DNA of 64,000 bases from Oscillospiraceae bacterium. GTDB taxonomy: Bacteria > Bacillota > Clostridia > Oscillospirales > Ruminococcaceae. Each line of letters begins with the position of its first letter. Position 1 is the stretch's first letter. Below are positions 1-10,729 of this stretch, in pieces. The stretch lies in contig JAIRWC010000002.1 of NCBI GenBank assembly GCA_031253495.1, positions 29,308 through 93,307 on the forward strand, in the 5' to 3' direction. Both the position numbers and the translations under genes were made by a program. The notes below the pieces were generated by a model, which saw only the letters and a program-made list of their open reading frames with translations, was not told the DNA's origin and ran no database searches.

Positions 1-2376
1 GTCTTCGTAATTATAGCCTTCCCATGTCATAAAGCCGATTAACACGTTTTTCCCGAGGGAAATCTCGCCGCGGTTGGTGGCGGGTCCGTCGGCGATTACG
101 TCGCCTTTTTTTATCACGTCCCCTTTTTCGACAATCGGCTTTTGGTTTATGCAGGTTCCCTGGTTGGAACGCTTAAACTTTATCAGCTTATACACCGCTT
201 CTTGTTCTTCGCCGTTGGTAATTATAATCTCGTCCGCGGTAACGGAAGTCACCTCGCCGTCCTCCTCCGCCGTCAACACGACGCCGGAATCCATCGCCGC
301 CTTAAACTCCATACCCGTGCCGATTATGGGCGCTTCCGTCACCATAAGCGGCACTGCCTGACGCTGCATATTCGCGCCCATAAGCGCGCGGTTGGCGTCG
401 TCGTTTTCAAGGAAAGGTATCATAGCCGTCGCCACGGACACGACCATCTTCGGGGAAACGTCCATGTATTCCACGCGTTCCCGTTCGACCTCAAGGATTT
501 CGTCCTTATACCTGCCCGTAACGCGCGGCCGCGCGAAACGCCCTTCGCCGTCAAGCGGCTCGTTGGCTTGCGCGATTGTGTAAATATCCTCGACGTCGGC
601 GGTCATGTAGACCACTTCGTCAAGCACCACGCCGGTTTCCTTATCGACTTTTCTGTAAGGGGCCTCGATAAAGCCGTATTCGTTTATCCTCGCGAACGAC
701 GCCAAATAGGATATAAGCCCGATGTTCGGACCCTCCGGGGTTTCAATGGGGCACATCCTCCCGTAATGCGAATAATGCACGTCGCGCACCTCGAACCCCG
801 CGCGCTCGCGCGACAGCCCGCCGGGTCCGAGGGCGGAAAGCCTGCGCTTATGCGTCAGCTCGGCGAGCGGGTTGTTTTGGTCCATGAACTGCGACAGCGG
901 CGACGAACCGAAAAATTCTTTTATGGCCGCGACGACGGGACGTATGTTGATGAGGGAATTGGGGGAAACGTTCTCCATATCCTGCGCCTGTAACCCCATT
1001 CTCTCGCGAATTACGCGCTCCATCCTGGCGAAGCCGATGCGGAACTGGTTTTGGAGCAGCTCCCCCACCGAGCGTATACGGCGATTCCCGAGGTGGTCGA
1101 TGTCGTCGACCGTTCCCACGCCTTCGCAAAGATTGATAAAATAACTCACCGAAGCGAAAATATCCTCAAGGGTGATGTGCCTGGGAACCAACTTGTCCGC
1201 GTTTTCCTTAATCCCCTCTATGATATCCTCTTTCTTTCCGCCGGCGGTCTCAAGGATATTCCTCAAAACGTGAAAAGACACCTTTTCGTTAATTCCGTAA
1301 GCGGCGGGGTCAACCCCTTCGGGGATATAGGGGGCTATATCAACCATGCCGTTGCCGACGACCTTAACAATTTTCCCGTCAATGTCAAGCATAACCTCCG
1401 TTACCCCGGCCTGCTCTATCTCCCTCGCCGTGTCGGGCTTAACCGACGCGCCCGCCTCAAGAATAAGCTCGCCTGTCATGGGGTTCACCACCGGCGCGCC
1501 CGTCCTGTGCCCGACAATCCTTGAGGCGACACCGAGTTTTTTGTTGTATTTGTACCTGCCGAAGCGCGACAAATCATAGCGCCTCGCGTCAAAGAACAGC
1601 GTGTCAAGGTGGTTTTGCGCCGATTCAACCGTGGGCGGCTCGCCGGGGCGCAGCTTTCTGTAAACCTCCAGCAGCGCCTCCTCGGTATTCTTGGTCGCGT
1701 CTTTTTGCGAAATGGTTTGAACCAAGCGTTCGTCCTCGCCGAACAAATCGTAAAGGTCGTCGTCCGTTCCCTTGCCCAAAGCGCGGATTAAAGCCGTGGC
1801 GGGGATTTTTCTGTTTTTATCGATACGGACATAAAACACGTCGTTCGAGTCCATCTCATACTCCAGCCACGCGCCCCTGTTCGGAATCACCGTGGCCTTG
1901 AACAGCTTTTTCCCCGTTTTATCGTAGTCGAAGCCGTAGTACACCCCGGGGGAGCGCACAAGCTGCGAAACAATTACGCGCTCCGCCCCGTTGATTACGA
2001 ACGTGCCGGAGTCGGTCATCAGGGGAAAATCCCCCATGAAAATCTCATTTTCGACAACCTCGCCCGTTTCCTCGTTTTTGAGATGAACCGTAACCTTAAG
2101 CGGCGCGGCGTAGGTAACGTCGCGCTCTTTACATTCGCTGATAGTATACTTAGGTTTGTCGTCAAGCCGGTATTTGATAAAACTCAAGGACAGTTTCCCG
2201 TTTGAATCGGTGATTGGAGAAACGTCGGAAAAAACCTCTTTTATCCCTTCGCCGAGAAAACATTTGTACGAGTTTTTCTGTACTTCGATAAGGTTCGGTA
2301 CTTCCAGCACCTCGTTAATCCTCGAAAAGCTCATTCGCGTGGTTTTTCCCAGTTTTACCGGTTTAACGTTAACCAT
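1..2376 (-). CDS. rpoB: DNA-directed RNA polymerase subunit beta (partial; runs off left edge)
   Basis: Reverse-strand translation from ATG at 2376 ([40 protein letters not shown]...) includes [104 protein letters not shown]. Missing from the ORF track because it has no stop in the window. Confidence 0.97.
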   Translation of the reverse strand, partial: MVNVKPVKLGKTTRMSFSRINEVLEVPNLIEVQKNSYKCFLGEGIKEVFSDVSPITDSNGKLSLSFIKYRLDDKPKYTISECKERDVTYAAPLKVTVHLKNEETGEVVENEIFMGDFPLMTDSGTFVINGAERVIVSQLVRSPGVYYGFDYDKTGKKLFKATVIPNRGAWLEYEMDSNDVFYVRIDKNRKIPATALIRALGKGTDDDLYDLFGEDERLVQTISQKDATKNTEEALLEVYRKLRPGEPPTVESAQNHLDTLFFDARRYDLSRFGRYKYNKKLGVASRIVGHRTGAPVVNPMTGELILEAGASVKPDTAREIEQAGVTEVMLDIDGKIVKVVGNGMVDIAPYIPEGVDPAAYGINEKVSFHVLRNILETAGGKKEDIIEGIKENADKLVPRHITLEDIFASVSYFINLCEGVGTVDDIDHLGNRRIRSVGELLQNQFRIGFARMERVIRERMGLQAQDMENVSPNSLINIRPVVAAIKEFFGSSPLSQFMDQNNPLAELTHKRRLSALGPGGLSRERAGFEVRDVHYSHYGRMCPIETPEGPNIGLISYLASFARINEYGFIEAPYRKVDKETGVVLDEVVYMTADVEDIYTIAQANEPLDGEGRFARPRVTGRYKDEILEVERERVEYMDVSPKMVVSVATAMIPFLENDDANRALMGANMQRQAVPLMVTEAPIIGTGMEFKAAMDSGVVLTAEEDGEVTSVTADEIIITNGEEQEAVYKLIKFKRSNQGTCINQKPIVEKGDVIKKGDVIADGPATNRGEISLGKNVLIGFMTWEGYNYED

Positions 2377-2445
2377 AAGCCTTCTCCCCCTTACATAAAC
2401 GCGACCCTTTCGGCGCACATCTATCCATTATGAGTACAATACACC

Positions 2446-2474
2446 ATTATATTACTGTTTTTATGTTTTGTCAA
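2446..2474 (-). promoter_or_regulatory. sigma-A type promoter for rpoB (TTGACA-17-TATAAT)
   Basis: Reverse strand TTGACA (2474-2469), 17-nt spacer, TATAAT (2451-2446), upstream of rpoB. Confidence 0.8.
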
Positions 2475-2527
2475 GAGTTTTTTGAAATTTTTTGTCTTGA
2501 TTTTTAACGCCCCGTTTAAATAAATTA

Positions 2528-2556
2528 TTGACAACGCGCTTTTTTCGTGCTATAAT
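2528..2556 (+). promoter_or_regulatory. sigma-A type promoter for rpsF operon (TTGACA-17-TATAAT)
   Basis: TTGACA 2528-2533, 17-nt spacer, TATAAT 2551-2556. Confidence 0.85.
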
Positions 2557-2684
2557 GTGTCGGTCGATTGAAAAATTGGCAATATTATTTCCTTGCTCGC
2601 AAAACGTTTCAAAGCGGCGTTTTCGCCCGGGCGGAAAGCGCGGCTTTGCCGATTGCGGGACTAATGTCTGTAAGGGAGGTACAA

Positions 2685-3062
2685 ATGGCAAAATTAACCG
2701 AAAAGTATGAAACCATGGTGGTGTTCTCGCTGAAAAACGGCGAGGAGCAGGTCGAGGGGCTGAAAGCCAAGTTTTCGGAATTGCTCGGCTCCAACGCGGA
2801 GCTTGTCGGCGTTTCGGAATGGGGGAAAAGACGGCTCGCTTACCCGATTAACTACGAAACCGAGGGGTATTACGTCTTGTACGGATTTGATTCAAAACCC
2901 GATTTTCCGATGGAGTTTGAGCGCGTTTTGAATATCACGGACGGTATTCTGCGGTTTTTGACCGTGTTGAGAATCGAGCGCGCCGCCGCCGTTCCGAAGC
3001 CGGAACCCGACCCGAAGCCGGAACCGGTCGCCGCGCCGGATGGGAAAATCGGCGGAGAATAA
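2685..3062 (+). CDS. rpsF: 30S ribosomal protein S6
   Basis: MAKLTEKYETMVVFSLKNGEEQVEGL...WGKRRLAYPINYETEGYYVLYGFDSKPDFPMEFERVLNITDGILRFLTVL; preceded by AAGGGAGGT SD. The ORF-track start is upstream. Confidence 0.95.
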   Translation: MAKLTEKYETMVVFSLKNGEEQVEGLKAKFSELLGSNAELVGVSEWGKRRLAYPINYETEGYYVLYGFDSKPDFPMEFERVLNITDGILRFLTVLRIERAAAVPKPEPDPKPEPVAAPDGKIGGE

Positions 3063-3082
3063 GATGGGAAAGGAATTTTTGA

Positions 3083-3586
3083 ATGTTTAACAAAGTCATT
3101 TTAATGGGCAGGATTTGCCACGATTTGGAACTTAAGTCCACGCCGTCGGGCGTGTCCGTCCTGTCGTTCAGAATAGCGGTTGACAGGAATTATCAAGTAA
3201 AGGGCGAAGAACGGAAAGCGGATTTTTTTAACATAGTCGCGTGGCGTTCCACCGCCGAATTTGTGGCGAAGTATTTCGGTAAGGGGCGCATGATTATGGT
3301 TGACGGCGAGCTTCAAACGCGCCAATACATCGATAAAAACAATATCACCCAAAACATAGTCGAAATAGTGGCGGACTCCATTCATTTCACCGGGGAAAAG
3401 CCGCCGTTGCAGCAACAGCAGGCTTATCAGCCCGCGGGGGGGTATAACGCGTATTCCGGTTCCTATCAGAACGCCCCCGCCGCGCCGCACCCCGCCGAAA
3501 CCGTCAACTCCGCGCCCGACGCCTTGAACGGCGGTTCGTCCGGCGATTTCACCGAAAGCGGCGACGACGACGAATATCCGTTTTGA
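3083..3586 (+). CDS. ssb: single-stranded DNA-binding protein
   Basis: MFNKVILMGRICHDLELKSTPSGVSVLSFRIAVDRNYQ... OB fold plus acidic DDDEYPF tail; between rpsF and rpsR. Confidence 0.95.
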   Translation: MFNKVILMGRICHDLELKSTPSGVSVLSFRIAVDRNYQVKGEERKADFFNIVAWRSTAEFVAKYFGKGRMIMVDGELQTRQYIDKNNITQNIVEIVADSIHFTGEKPPLQQQQAYQPAGGYNAYSGSYQNAPAAPHPAETVNSAPDALNGGSSGDFTESGDDDEYPF

Positions 3587-3633
3587 ACGGCGGTTCGTCG
3601 GTTATGCCGACAACAAAACTAAGGAGAATTTAA

Positions 3634-3897
3634 ATGGCTGAAAGAAGAGATTTTAACGATAGGGGCGGGCGCCCCGTCAAGCGCGCCAGAAAAAAGGTTT
3701 GCCAGTTTTGCGCCGACAGAACCGCGTTCATCGACTACAAGGACGTGGCGAGGCTCAGAAACGGGAAGTGCCTCACCGAACGCTGTAAAATTCTGCCCCG
3801 CCGTATCACGGGCTGTTGCGCGTTCCACCAACGCGAACTGACGACCGCCGTCAAAAGGGCGAGGCATCTGGCTTTGATTCCGTATTCGTCGGATTAG
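3634..3897 (+). CDS. rpsR: 30S ribosomal protein S18
   Basis: [66 protein letters not shown]. Confidence 0.95.
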   Translation: MAERRDFNDRGGRPVKRARKKVCQFCADRTAFIDYKDVARLRNGKCLTERCKILPRRITGCCAFHQRELTTAVKRARHLALIPYSSD

Positions 3898-3952
3898 CGC
3901 GAAAATCCGAAGATTCGTATAAAACGAGCGCGCGGTAAAAAAACACACGGTT

Positions 3953-3976
3953 AAGGGCGGATAAAAATCCGCCCTT
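3953..3976. other. Intergenic hairpin downstream of rpsR (AAGGGCGGAT-AAAA-ATCCGCCCTT)
   Basis: Perfect 10-bp stem with 4-nt loop; no long U tract, so terminator function is unproven. Confidence 0.6.
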
Positions 3977-3993
3977 GCGGTTAAGGAGAATCC

Positions 3994-4389
3994 ATGCTGT
4001 ACGAATATAACCTGAACACGGGGAAAGAAGAATTTTACGATATTACGCGGCAGGTCGCCGAAGCCGTCTCGCAAAGCGGCGTGACGGACGGAACGTGCGT
4101 CGTGTTCTGCCCCCATACGACGGCGGGGATTACCGTCAACGAGAACGCGGACCCCGACGTCAGGTTCGATATGCTCCTCGCCCTGGAAGAAATCAGCCCG
4201 AACCTTGAAAAATTCCGCCACGGGGAGGGTAATTCCGCCGCGCACGTTAAAGCGAGTCTCTGCGGCAGTTCCGTCAACGTAATCATATCCGGCGGAAAAC
4301 CGCTTTTGGGAATGTGGCAGGCGATATATTTCTGCGAGTTCGACGGTCCGAGGAGAAGGAAATTTTATGTAAAAGCGACGGGCGGGTAA
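3994..4389 (+). CDS. YjbQ/UPF0047 family protein
   Basis: VVFCPHTTAGITVNENADPDVRFDML...FRHGEGNSAAHVKASLCGSSVNVIISGGKPLLGMWQAIYFCEFDGPRRRKFYVK. Confidence 0.9.
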   Translation: MLYEYNLNTGKEEFYDITRQVAEAVSQSGVTDGTCVVFCPHTTAGITVNENADPDVRFDMLLALEEISPNLEKFRHGEGNSAAHVKASLCGSSVNVIISGGKPLLGMWQAIYFCEFDGPRRRKFYVKATGG

Positions 4390-4420
4390 TACGATTCGCC
4401 GTTTTTAGGGGTGAGGATTT

Positions 4421-5623
4421 ATGGCGGAACGCAAAATTGACGAATTAATCAAGACCGTTTACGAGGCGTTGAATTACGCGAAAAGCAACCCTTCGGAAAA
4501 GGCGTATATGCTCGACGGGATAAACGAAGCCGTAAAAGCCGTTTTCGCGGGTCCGGAAACGGGCGGCTTCCCCCCTCCGCCGACGGTCCGCTCGGTTGAC
4601 GACGATTTTTCCGAATTGGAAGAGTGGCTGAACGCCGTCGCCGGAAAAACCGCGAAAAGCGAGCGTAAACCTCTTCCGGTTGACATATACTTCGGCGATG
4701 ATTTCATACGATTGTTCGGGCGGATAAAAGGTATGTCGGAAGGCGGGATATGCGCTCATATCCTTCAGAAATTCGATTTGCTGCCCGACAAATACCGGAA
4801 AACGCTTGAAAGTTATTTCAACGAATACCCGTTTTGGGGAACGCTGAACATCCGCGGGAAAGACTACGGCGTTTTTAAGAACCGCGCGGCGCAACTGTAT
4901 AACCGCGCCGACGGTTTCGTGCGGCTGTATAAGCGTTTGGCGGATTACCGCTCGCGTTTTGTCCTGCGCGCCTTTGTTGAGAACTGGCTCAATTTTGATT
5001 TCGACGGTTTGGAGAAAGCGAAGGAAACGGTTTTCAGCGATTATTTCGACCCGGATATAATGAAATGCGGTTTTGACGAGGTTTTGGTCGACCTCGGCGC
5101 GTATGTGGGCGATACGGTGCAGGATTATGTCCGAACCTACGGGCGGCGTTACAAAAAGATATACTGTTATGAAATATCGCCGAAAACAGTTGGCAAATTA
5201 AAGAAAAATCTTGAGGATTACCCCGACGTTGAAATAAGGCAAAAGGGCGTGGGCGAGAAAAAAGGGGTTATGTACATGAAAGCGAACCCCGCGCACGATT
5301 CCGCGAACGTCCTTTCGGCAAACGCGGAAAACGCTTCCGCCGAAGTGGAGGTCGCCGCGCTTGACGAGGACATAACCGAACCCGTTACCTTTATCAAAAT
5401 GGACGTCGAGGGGGCGGAACAGGCGGCTGTCCGCGGCTGCCGGAAGCATATCGCGAACGACAAGCCCAAGCTGGCGATATCGCTCTATCATAACAATGAG
5501 GATATTACGGAAATACCGCGAATGGTCGATGAAATCTGTCCGGGATACGACTTTTACCTGCGTTATCACGGCGACGGAATTTCGCCGACGGAATTGACTC
5601 TGCTCGCCGTTTATAAACGGTGA
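4421..5623 (+). CDS. FkbM family methyltransferase-like protein
   Basis: VDLGAYVGDTVQDYVRTYGRRYKKIYCYEISPKTVGKLKKNL ... VTFIKMDVEGAEQAAVRGCRKHI: SAM-binding and FkbM-type motifs. Confidence 0.85.
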   Translation: MAERKIDELIKTVYEALNYAKSNPSEKAYMLDGINEAVKAVFAGPETGGFPPPPTVRSVDDDFSELEEWLNAVAGKTAKSERKPLPVDIYFGDDFIRLFGRIKGMSEGGICAHILQKFDLLPDKYRKTLESYFNEYPFWGTLNIRGKDYGVFKNRAAQLYNRADGFVRLYKRLADYRSRFVLRAFVENWLNFDFDGLEKAKETVFSDYFDPDIMKCGFDEVLVDLGAYVGDTVQDYVRTYGRRYKKIYCYEISPKTVGKLKKNLEDYPDVEIRQKGVGEKKGVMYMKANPAHDSANVLSANAENASAEVEVAALDEDITEPVTFIKMDVEGAEQAAVRGCRKHIANDKPKLAISLYHNNEDITEIPRMVDEICPGYDFYLRYHGDGISPTELTLLAVYKR

Positions 5624-5652
5624 ACAGTATGACAATCGGGAGGACGCCGCCG

Positions 5653-6492
5653 ATGAATCCTATGAAAAAACTCAATGACTGCTATGAAAGCATAAGTGCC
5701 AAACTTAACGGATTTGCACCGAAAGTCGCGCTTGTCCTCGGGTCGGGGTTAGGTGCGCTCGCCGATGAAATCGCCGTTGAAACGACGGTAAACTATTCTG
5801 AAATCGAGGGGTTCCCGCAGTCCACCGTGCAGGGGCATAAGGGGCGGTTCGTGTTCGGGGATATCGGGGGGTGTCCCGTCGCGGTTATGCAGGGGCGGGT
5901 TCACTATTATGAGGGATACGCTATGAGCGACGTGGTTTTGCCCGTTCGGCTCATGCGCAAAATGGGGGCGGAAATCCTGTTCCTCACCAACGCTTCCGGC
6001 GGGATTAACGCGTCTTTTGCGGCGGGCGACTTTATGCTGATTACCGACCAGATAGCGAACTTCGCGCCGAACCCGCTCATCGGAGCCAATTTTGACGAAC
6101 TCGGCGTAAGATTCCCCGATATGAGCGAAATTTACGACGGAAAGCTGAACGCGCTAATCCGCGAAACGGCGTCTTCACTCGGCGTGCCTTTGAAAGAGGG
6201 CGTTTATATCCAACTGACCGGTCCTTGTTTTGAAAGCCCCGCCGAAATAAGGATGTGCCGCGTTCTCGGCGCGGACGCGGTGGGGATGAGCACCGCGTGC
6301 GAAGCGATAGCCGCCAACCACGCGGGGATGAGGGTTTGCGGAATTTCCTGCGTCGCCAACTTAGCCTGCGGTCTGACCGACAGCCCGCTCACCCACGCCG
6401 AGGTTATGGAAGCGGCGGACAAAGCCGCCCCGCTGTTCAAGAAGCTGATAAAGGGAGCCGTTGAAAACATTGGAAAAGCGGAATTTAACTAA
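5653..6492 (+). CDS. purine-nucleoside phosphorylase
   Basis: [18 protein letters not shown]...[64 protein letters not shown] 5653 has a GGGAGGA SD. Confidence 0.93.
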   Translation: MNPMKKLNDCYESISAKLNGFAPKVALVLGSGLGALADEIAVETTVNYSEIEGFPQSTVQGHKGRFVFGDIGGCPVAVMQGRVHYYEGYAMSDVVLPVRLMRKMGAEILFLTNASGGINASFAAGDFMLITDQIANFAPNPLIGANFDELGVRFPDMSEIYDGKLNALIRETASSLGVPLKEGVYIQLTGPCFESPAEIRMCRVLGADAVGMSTACEAIAANHAGMRVCGISCVANLACGLTDSPLTHAEVMEAADKAAPLFKKLIKGAVENIGKAEFN

Positions 6493-7465
6493 CATACGCC
6501 TTTCCGGCGATGAAAATTCGGTAATAATTTTAGACCAAAGGTTATTACCGAATAAAATCGAGTATATCGAATTAAGCGAAGCCGCGGATATGTACGCCGC
6601 GATTAAGGAATTAAAGGTGCGCGGCGCACCCGCGCTCGGGATATTCGCGGGGTTTGCCCTGTACGTTCTGTCAAAAAAGGCGCCCCCTCCGAAATTGAAA
6701 GAATACGCCGATTATCTCGTTTCCGCGCGCCCCACCGCCGTCAATCTTGAATGGGCGGTTTCACGCATGATGAAAGCCGATGATTTAAAGAAGGAATGTT
6801 ACGCAATCCGCGACGAAGACGCCGCCATGTGCGCGGCAATCGCCGAACGCGGGCTGGGGCTGCTCAAAGACGGCGACGGCGTCCTGACCCACTGTAACGC
6901 GGGCCCCTTGGCGACTTCGCGCTACGGAACGGGTTTGGGCGCGCTTATACTCGGCGCGGAGAAAGGGATGAACTTCAACGTCTTCGTGGGGGAAACCCGC
7001 CCGCTCCTGCAAGGGGCGCGCATAACCGCGCTTGAACTGATGAACGCGGGTCTGGACGTTACGCTGATTTGCGACGGCATGGCAAGCGCGGTTATGCGCG
7101 ACAAGAAAATCGACGCCGTTTTCGTCGGCGCCGACCGCGTCGCGGCGAACGGCGACGTCGCCAACAAAATAGGGACGTCGGGCTTGGCGGTATTGGCAAA
7201 GCATTACAAAATCCCGTTTTATGTGTTCTGCCCGTCCTCGACGGTGGACTTATCCCGTAAAAGCGGCGGCGACATAGTTATAGAGGAGCGCGACGGCTCT
7301 GAAATCTGCGAGCTTTATTTCAAGGAGCGGATGGCCCCGGAAGGGGTAAAATGTTTCAACCCCGCTTTCGACATAACCGACGGCAATCTGATTACCGCGA
7401 TTGTTACGGAAGAGGGGTTTTTCAAAAAAGTCCGCGCGAATGAAAAAAGGGGGAACCATGTTTGA
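6461..7465 (+). CDS. mtnA: S-methyl-5-thioribose-1-phosphate isomerase
   Basis: [21 protein letters not shown]...[75 protein letters not shown] start overlaps upstream gene. Confidence 0.93.
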   Translation: MKTLEKRNLTNIRLSGDENSVIILDQRLLPNKIEYIELSEAADMYAAIKELKVRGAPALGIFAGFALYVLSKKAPPPKLKEYADYLVSARPTAVNLEWAVSRMMKADDLKKECYAIRDEDAAMCAAIAERGLGLLKDGDGVLTHCNAGPLATSRYGTGLGALILGAEKGMNFNVFVGETRPLLQGARITALELMNAGLDVTLICDGMASAVMRDKKIDAVFVGADRVAANGDVANKIGTSGLAVLAKHYKIPFYVFCPSSTVDLSRKSGGDIVIEERDGSEICELYFKERMAPEGVKCFNPAFDITDGNLITAIVTEEGFFKKVRANEKRGNHV

Positions 7466-8192
7466 CGCGAAAAGGATAAAAGAAGAGGCGGCGCTTTGGA
7501 TAAGGGGCTATTTCAAAGAGAACGGGGAAAACTGCCGCGCCGTCGTCGGGTTGAGCGGGGGGAAAGACAGCTCCGTCACCGCCGCGCTGTGCGTCGAAGC
7601 GTTGGGCGCGGACAGGGTTTACGGAGTTTTAATGCCGCAAGGGGTTCAAAAAGACATAGCCGTCGCCGAAAGGGTGGCGGATTTATTGGGGATAGAACGC
7701 CGCACCGTCAACATCGCCGAAAGCGTCGAAGCGGTGTTCGCCGCGATAAACGGCGGCGGCTTAACCCCGAACAGGCAGGCGCAAATCAACACCCCCGCCC
7801 GCGTGAGGATGGCGGTTCTCTACGCCGTGTCCGCCATTGTCGGCGGGCGCGTCGCCAATACCTGCAATTTAAGCGAGGATTGGGTGGGCTACGCCACGAA
7901 GTTCGGGGACGGCGCCGGCGATTTCAGCCCGCTGTCGCGTTTGACGGTTACGGAGGTAAAGGCGCTCGGCGCGCAATTGAACCTGCCCCCGGAAATCGTG
8001 GGCAAAACGCCGGAAGACGGGCTTTCGGGGCTTTCCGACGAGGAAAACTTAGGGTTCTCCTACGACGTTCTGGACAGATACATTCGCGAGGGGATATGCG
8101 AGGATGAAGCGGTCAAAGAAAAAATCCGCCGTTTGAATAAAGCCAACCTGCACAAATTAAACCCCATGCCGTGCTACGAACCGAATTTATAA
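7458..8192 (+). CDS. nadE: NAD(+) synthase (ammonia-dependent type)
   Basis: [70 protein letters not shown]-pyrophosphatase motif; overlaps mtnA end. Confidence 0.92.
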   Translation: MFDAKRIKEEAALWIRGYFKENGENCRAVVGLSGGKDSSVTAALCVEALGADRVYGVLMPQGVQKDIAVAERVADLLGIERRTVNIAESVEAVFAAINGGGLTPNRQAQINTPARVRMAVLYAVSAIVGGRVANTCNLSEDWVGYATKFGDGAGDFSPLSRLTVTEVKALGAQLNLPPEIVGKTPEDGLSGLSDEENLGFSYDVLDRYIREGICEDEAVKEKIRRLNKANLHKLNPMPCYEPNL

Positions 8193-8230
8193 CTTTGCCG
8201 GAGCCGCAACCCCGTCCAAAAGTTTATCCC

Positions 8231-10048
8231 TTACGGTATCCTTTTGAACATCTTTTCAAAATCGCGCTTTGTTACCGTAACCGCAATCGGTCTTCCGTGC
8301 GGGCAGTATCGCGGTCCGCCGTCGTCCAACACCCGCCGCGCCAACTGTTCGAGGTCGCGGGGAACCGTCTTGTCCCCCGCCTTAATCGCGGCTTTGCACG
8401 CCACCGCGTGTAAAACCTCGTCAAACAAACCTAACCTGTCGGCGTCCGCGTTCGCGCCTTTTTTCAAAAGTTCGGCGATTTCGGAAACGATACCGGCGGT
8501 TTCCCCGGGGTTAAGCAAGGCGGGAAAAGCGGCGACGCCGACCGTGAAATCCGCGCCGTCGCCCCCGTTAATCTCAACGCCAACCTCCGCCAACTCGCCG
8601 GAAGCGTCCATCAAAGCGCTGTAACCCTCCGCGTCAAGCCGCACCTTGACGCTTTCGATAAGCAGCTGCGAATGGTTTGCCAACTCAAGTTTCATTTTAT
8701 CGAACCTCAAGCGCTCGTCCGCCGCGTGTTTGTCGATAAAAACGACGCCGTCCCCCCGCTCGCATATTATATAGGCGTCGAAGGCTTCGCCTATGACTTT
8801 CGTTCGTTCGTCCCCATACTCGATAAGCGCGTTCGCGTTGGCGGGCGGTTTTTCTTTTTTTACGAACGCCTCGCCCGTCAAATGCTTGAAACCGCTCGTG
8901 TCGGGGGCTTGCCGCCCCGTAACGGCGGGAGCGTACTCGGCTGCGGGCGAATTGAAGCCGTATGTCTTCCCCGCGCCGGCTGATTTGAAAATATCCCGGA
9001 ATTCCCCCGCGAACGCCGTTTCGCGGGGGAATTCCGGATTTTTCGCCTCCGGAACGTTTCGGCTTGAATTAAGCAGCGCGTTCCTCACGGAAAGGTATAC
9101 CGCGTCGAAAACCGCCCTGTCGTCGGCGAAGCGCACTTCCGTTTTCGCGGGGTGAACGTTCGCGTCCACGTCGGCGGGGAGGATTGATATGTTCAAAACG
9201 CAGGCGGGGAATTTCCCCGACATGACGCTGTTCCTGTAACCCTCTTCCAGCGCGGCGGCGCAGGTAAGCGAGCGGATATAGCGCGAGTTTACGTAAAAAT
9301 TTTGATAAGAGCGGTTGCTTCTGCAAAAAAGCGGCGCGGAGATATACCCGCTCACGCCCGCGCCGTTTTGCGAAAAGTCCGCCGGAACCATCCCGGTCGC
9401 GAACGATTTTCCGAATATCGCGTAAATCGAGGAATACAGCTTTCCGTCCCCGGGCGTTACTTTGATTATTTTGTTGTCCCTTATAAATTTAAACGAAACG
9501 CCCGGGTTAATCAACGCCGCTTTTTCCACGGCGCTTTGAACGTAATTCCCCTCGGAAACGTCTTTTTTAAGGAATTTCAGCCTTGCCGGGGTGTTGAAGA
9601 ACAAATCGCGTATGACGACCGTCGTTCCGTCGGGGCAGCCCGCGCCGGCGTATTCCGTTTCGGCGCCGCCCTCGATTTTATAAGAAGTTCCCGTTTCCTC
9701 GCCCCGCGTTTTCGTAATCAGGCTCACGCGGGAAACCGCCGCGACGGAAGCCAAAGCCTCCCCCCTGAAGCCCAGCGTGGATATCGCCGTCAAATCGTCG
9801 CCCGTCGAAACCTTGCTCGTGGCGTGGCGCAAAAAAGCGACGGGGCACTCTTCGAAAGGGATGCCCGTTCCGTCGTCGCTGACGCGCAAAAAGGTTATAC
9901 CGCCGTTTTTGATTTCAACGGTAACGGATTTCGCGCCCGCGTCTATCGAGTTTTCGATAAGCTCTTTCACGACGGAAGCGGGGCGTTCTATGACCTCGCC
10001 CGCCGCTATTAACTCCGCCACGCTTTTGTCAAGTACCCTTATAGGCAT
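8231..10048 (-). CDS. mutL: DNA mismatch repair endonuclease MutL
   Basis: MPIRVLDKSVAELIAAGEVIERPASVVKELIENSIDAGAKSVTVEIKNGG...; C-terminal DKHAADER and CPHGRP motifs. Confidence 0.97.
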   Translation of the reverse strand: MPIRVLDKSVAELIAAGEVIERPASVVKELIENSIDAGAKSVTVEIKNGGITFLRVSDDGTGIPFEECPVAFLRHATSKVSTGDDLTAISTLGFRGEALASVAAVSRVSLITKTRGEETGTSYKIEGGAETEYAGAGCPDGTTVVIRDLFFNTPARLKFLKKDVSEGNYVQSAVEKAALINPGVSFKFIRDNKIIKVTPGDGKLYSSIYAIFGKSFATGMVPADFSQNGAGVSGYISAPLFCRSNRSYQNFYVNSRYIRSLTCAAALEEGYRNSVMSGKFPACVLNISILPADVDANVHPAKTEVRFADDRAVFDAVYLSVRNALLNSSRNVPEAKNPEFPRETAFAGEFRDIFKSAGAGKTYGFNSPAAEYAPAVTGRQAPDTSGFKHLTGEAFVKKEKPPANANALIEYGDERTKVIGEAFDAYIICERGDGVVFIDKHAADERLRFDKMKLELANHSQLLIESVKVRLDAEGYSALMDASGELAEVGVEINGGDGADFTVGVAAFPALLNPGETAGIVSEIAELLKKGANADADRLGLFDEVLHAVACKAAIKAGDKTVPRDLEQLARRVLDDGGPRYCPHGRPIAVTVTKRDFEKMFKRIP

Positions 10049-10051
10049 AAA

Positions 10052-10684
10052 TTATTTCTCCCCGTTTCTGAACCTTTCCAAATATCCCGTCGACACGCCC
10101 CCGACGATGTTCCCCGCCGCCACGACCAAGAAAATCGGCGCGAACTCCGCCTTAAACCCTTTGACGGCGGAATAATACGAGAAAAAGAATGCGTCCGCCA
10201 CGATATGCTCAAATCCGCACGCGACAAACACGGCGATAAAAATTATCGTAAGCGACAGCGACACGGGCTTGTTATCGGGGAAAACTTTCGCGGCGAGACA
10301 GGCGCAGGCGACCAAAAACCCGCAGAACACCGCCAAAATAAACAGGCTTAAATAACTGTCGGAAAGCCTTAAATCGGTTATCCTTTCAAGTTTGGCGACG
10401 TTCGCGACGTTCCCGAACCGCGTCAAACTCAGCAAAGCGGCGTATATCACGCAGCCCGCCGTGTTTCCGGCCAAAGAGAGAATTATATCGAAAACCGAGT
10501 ATTCGCCATACGGGAACAGGGCGATTACCCGCGTCGCGAGCATTCCGTAGAACGCCGACACCATAAGTATTCCCGCCGTAAAAAAAAACGCCCCCGCCAC
10601 GGGATTTTCCAGCGCGATGAAAGCCGTCGCGCCTAACGAGATATACATTCCGCACATTAACGAGCTTACGGTTTTTTTAAGCAT
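10052..10684 (-). CDS. formate/nitrite transporter (FNT)-like membrane protein
   Basis: GMYISLGATAFIALENPVAGAFFFTAGILMVSAFYGMLATRV... hydrophobic helices with FNT-like motifs; C-term GNIVGGVSTGYLERFRN. Confidence 0.65.
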   Translation of the reverse strand: MLKKTVSSLMCGMYISLGATAFIALENPVAGAFFFTAGILMVSAFYGMLATRVIALFPYGEYSVFDIILSLAGNTAGCVIYAALLSLTRFGNVANVAKLERITDLRLSDSYLSLFILAVFCGFLVACACLAAKVFPDNKPVSLSLTIIFIAVFVACGFEHIVADAFFFSYYSAVKGFKAEFAPIFLVVAAGNIVGGVSTGYLERFRNGEK

Positions 10685-10729
10685 GTCGCGCGCCCCCTTT
10701 CGCGCCGAACGCGCGGAATTTCCCCAACC

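Noticed and set aside
142-1901. Plus-strand ORFs at the left edge (e.g. 142..993, 1051..1524, 1521..1901)
   Set aside because: They lie antisense to rpoB, whose reverse-strand translation is unmistakable.
9302-10012. 236-aa plus-strand ORF
   Set aside because: Antisense to mutL; Arg-rich composition typical of a shadow frame in GC-rich coding DNA.
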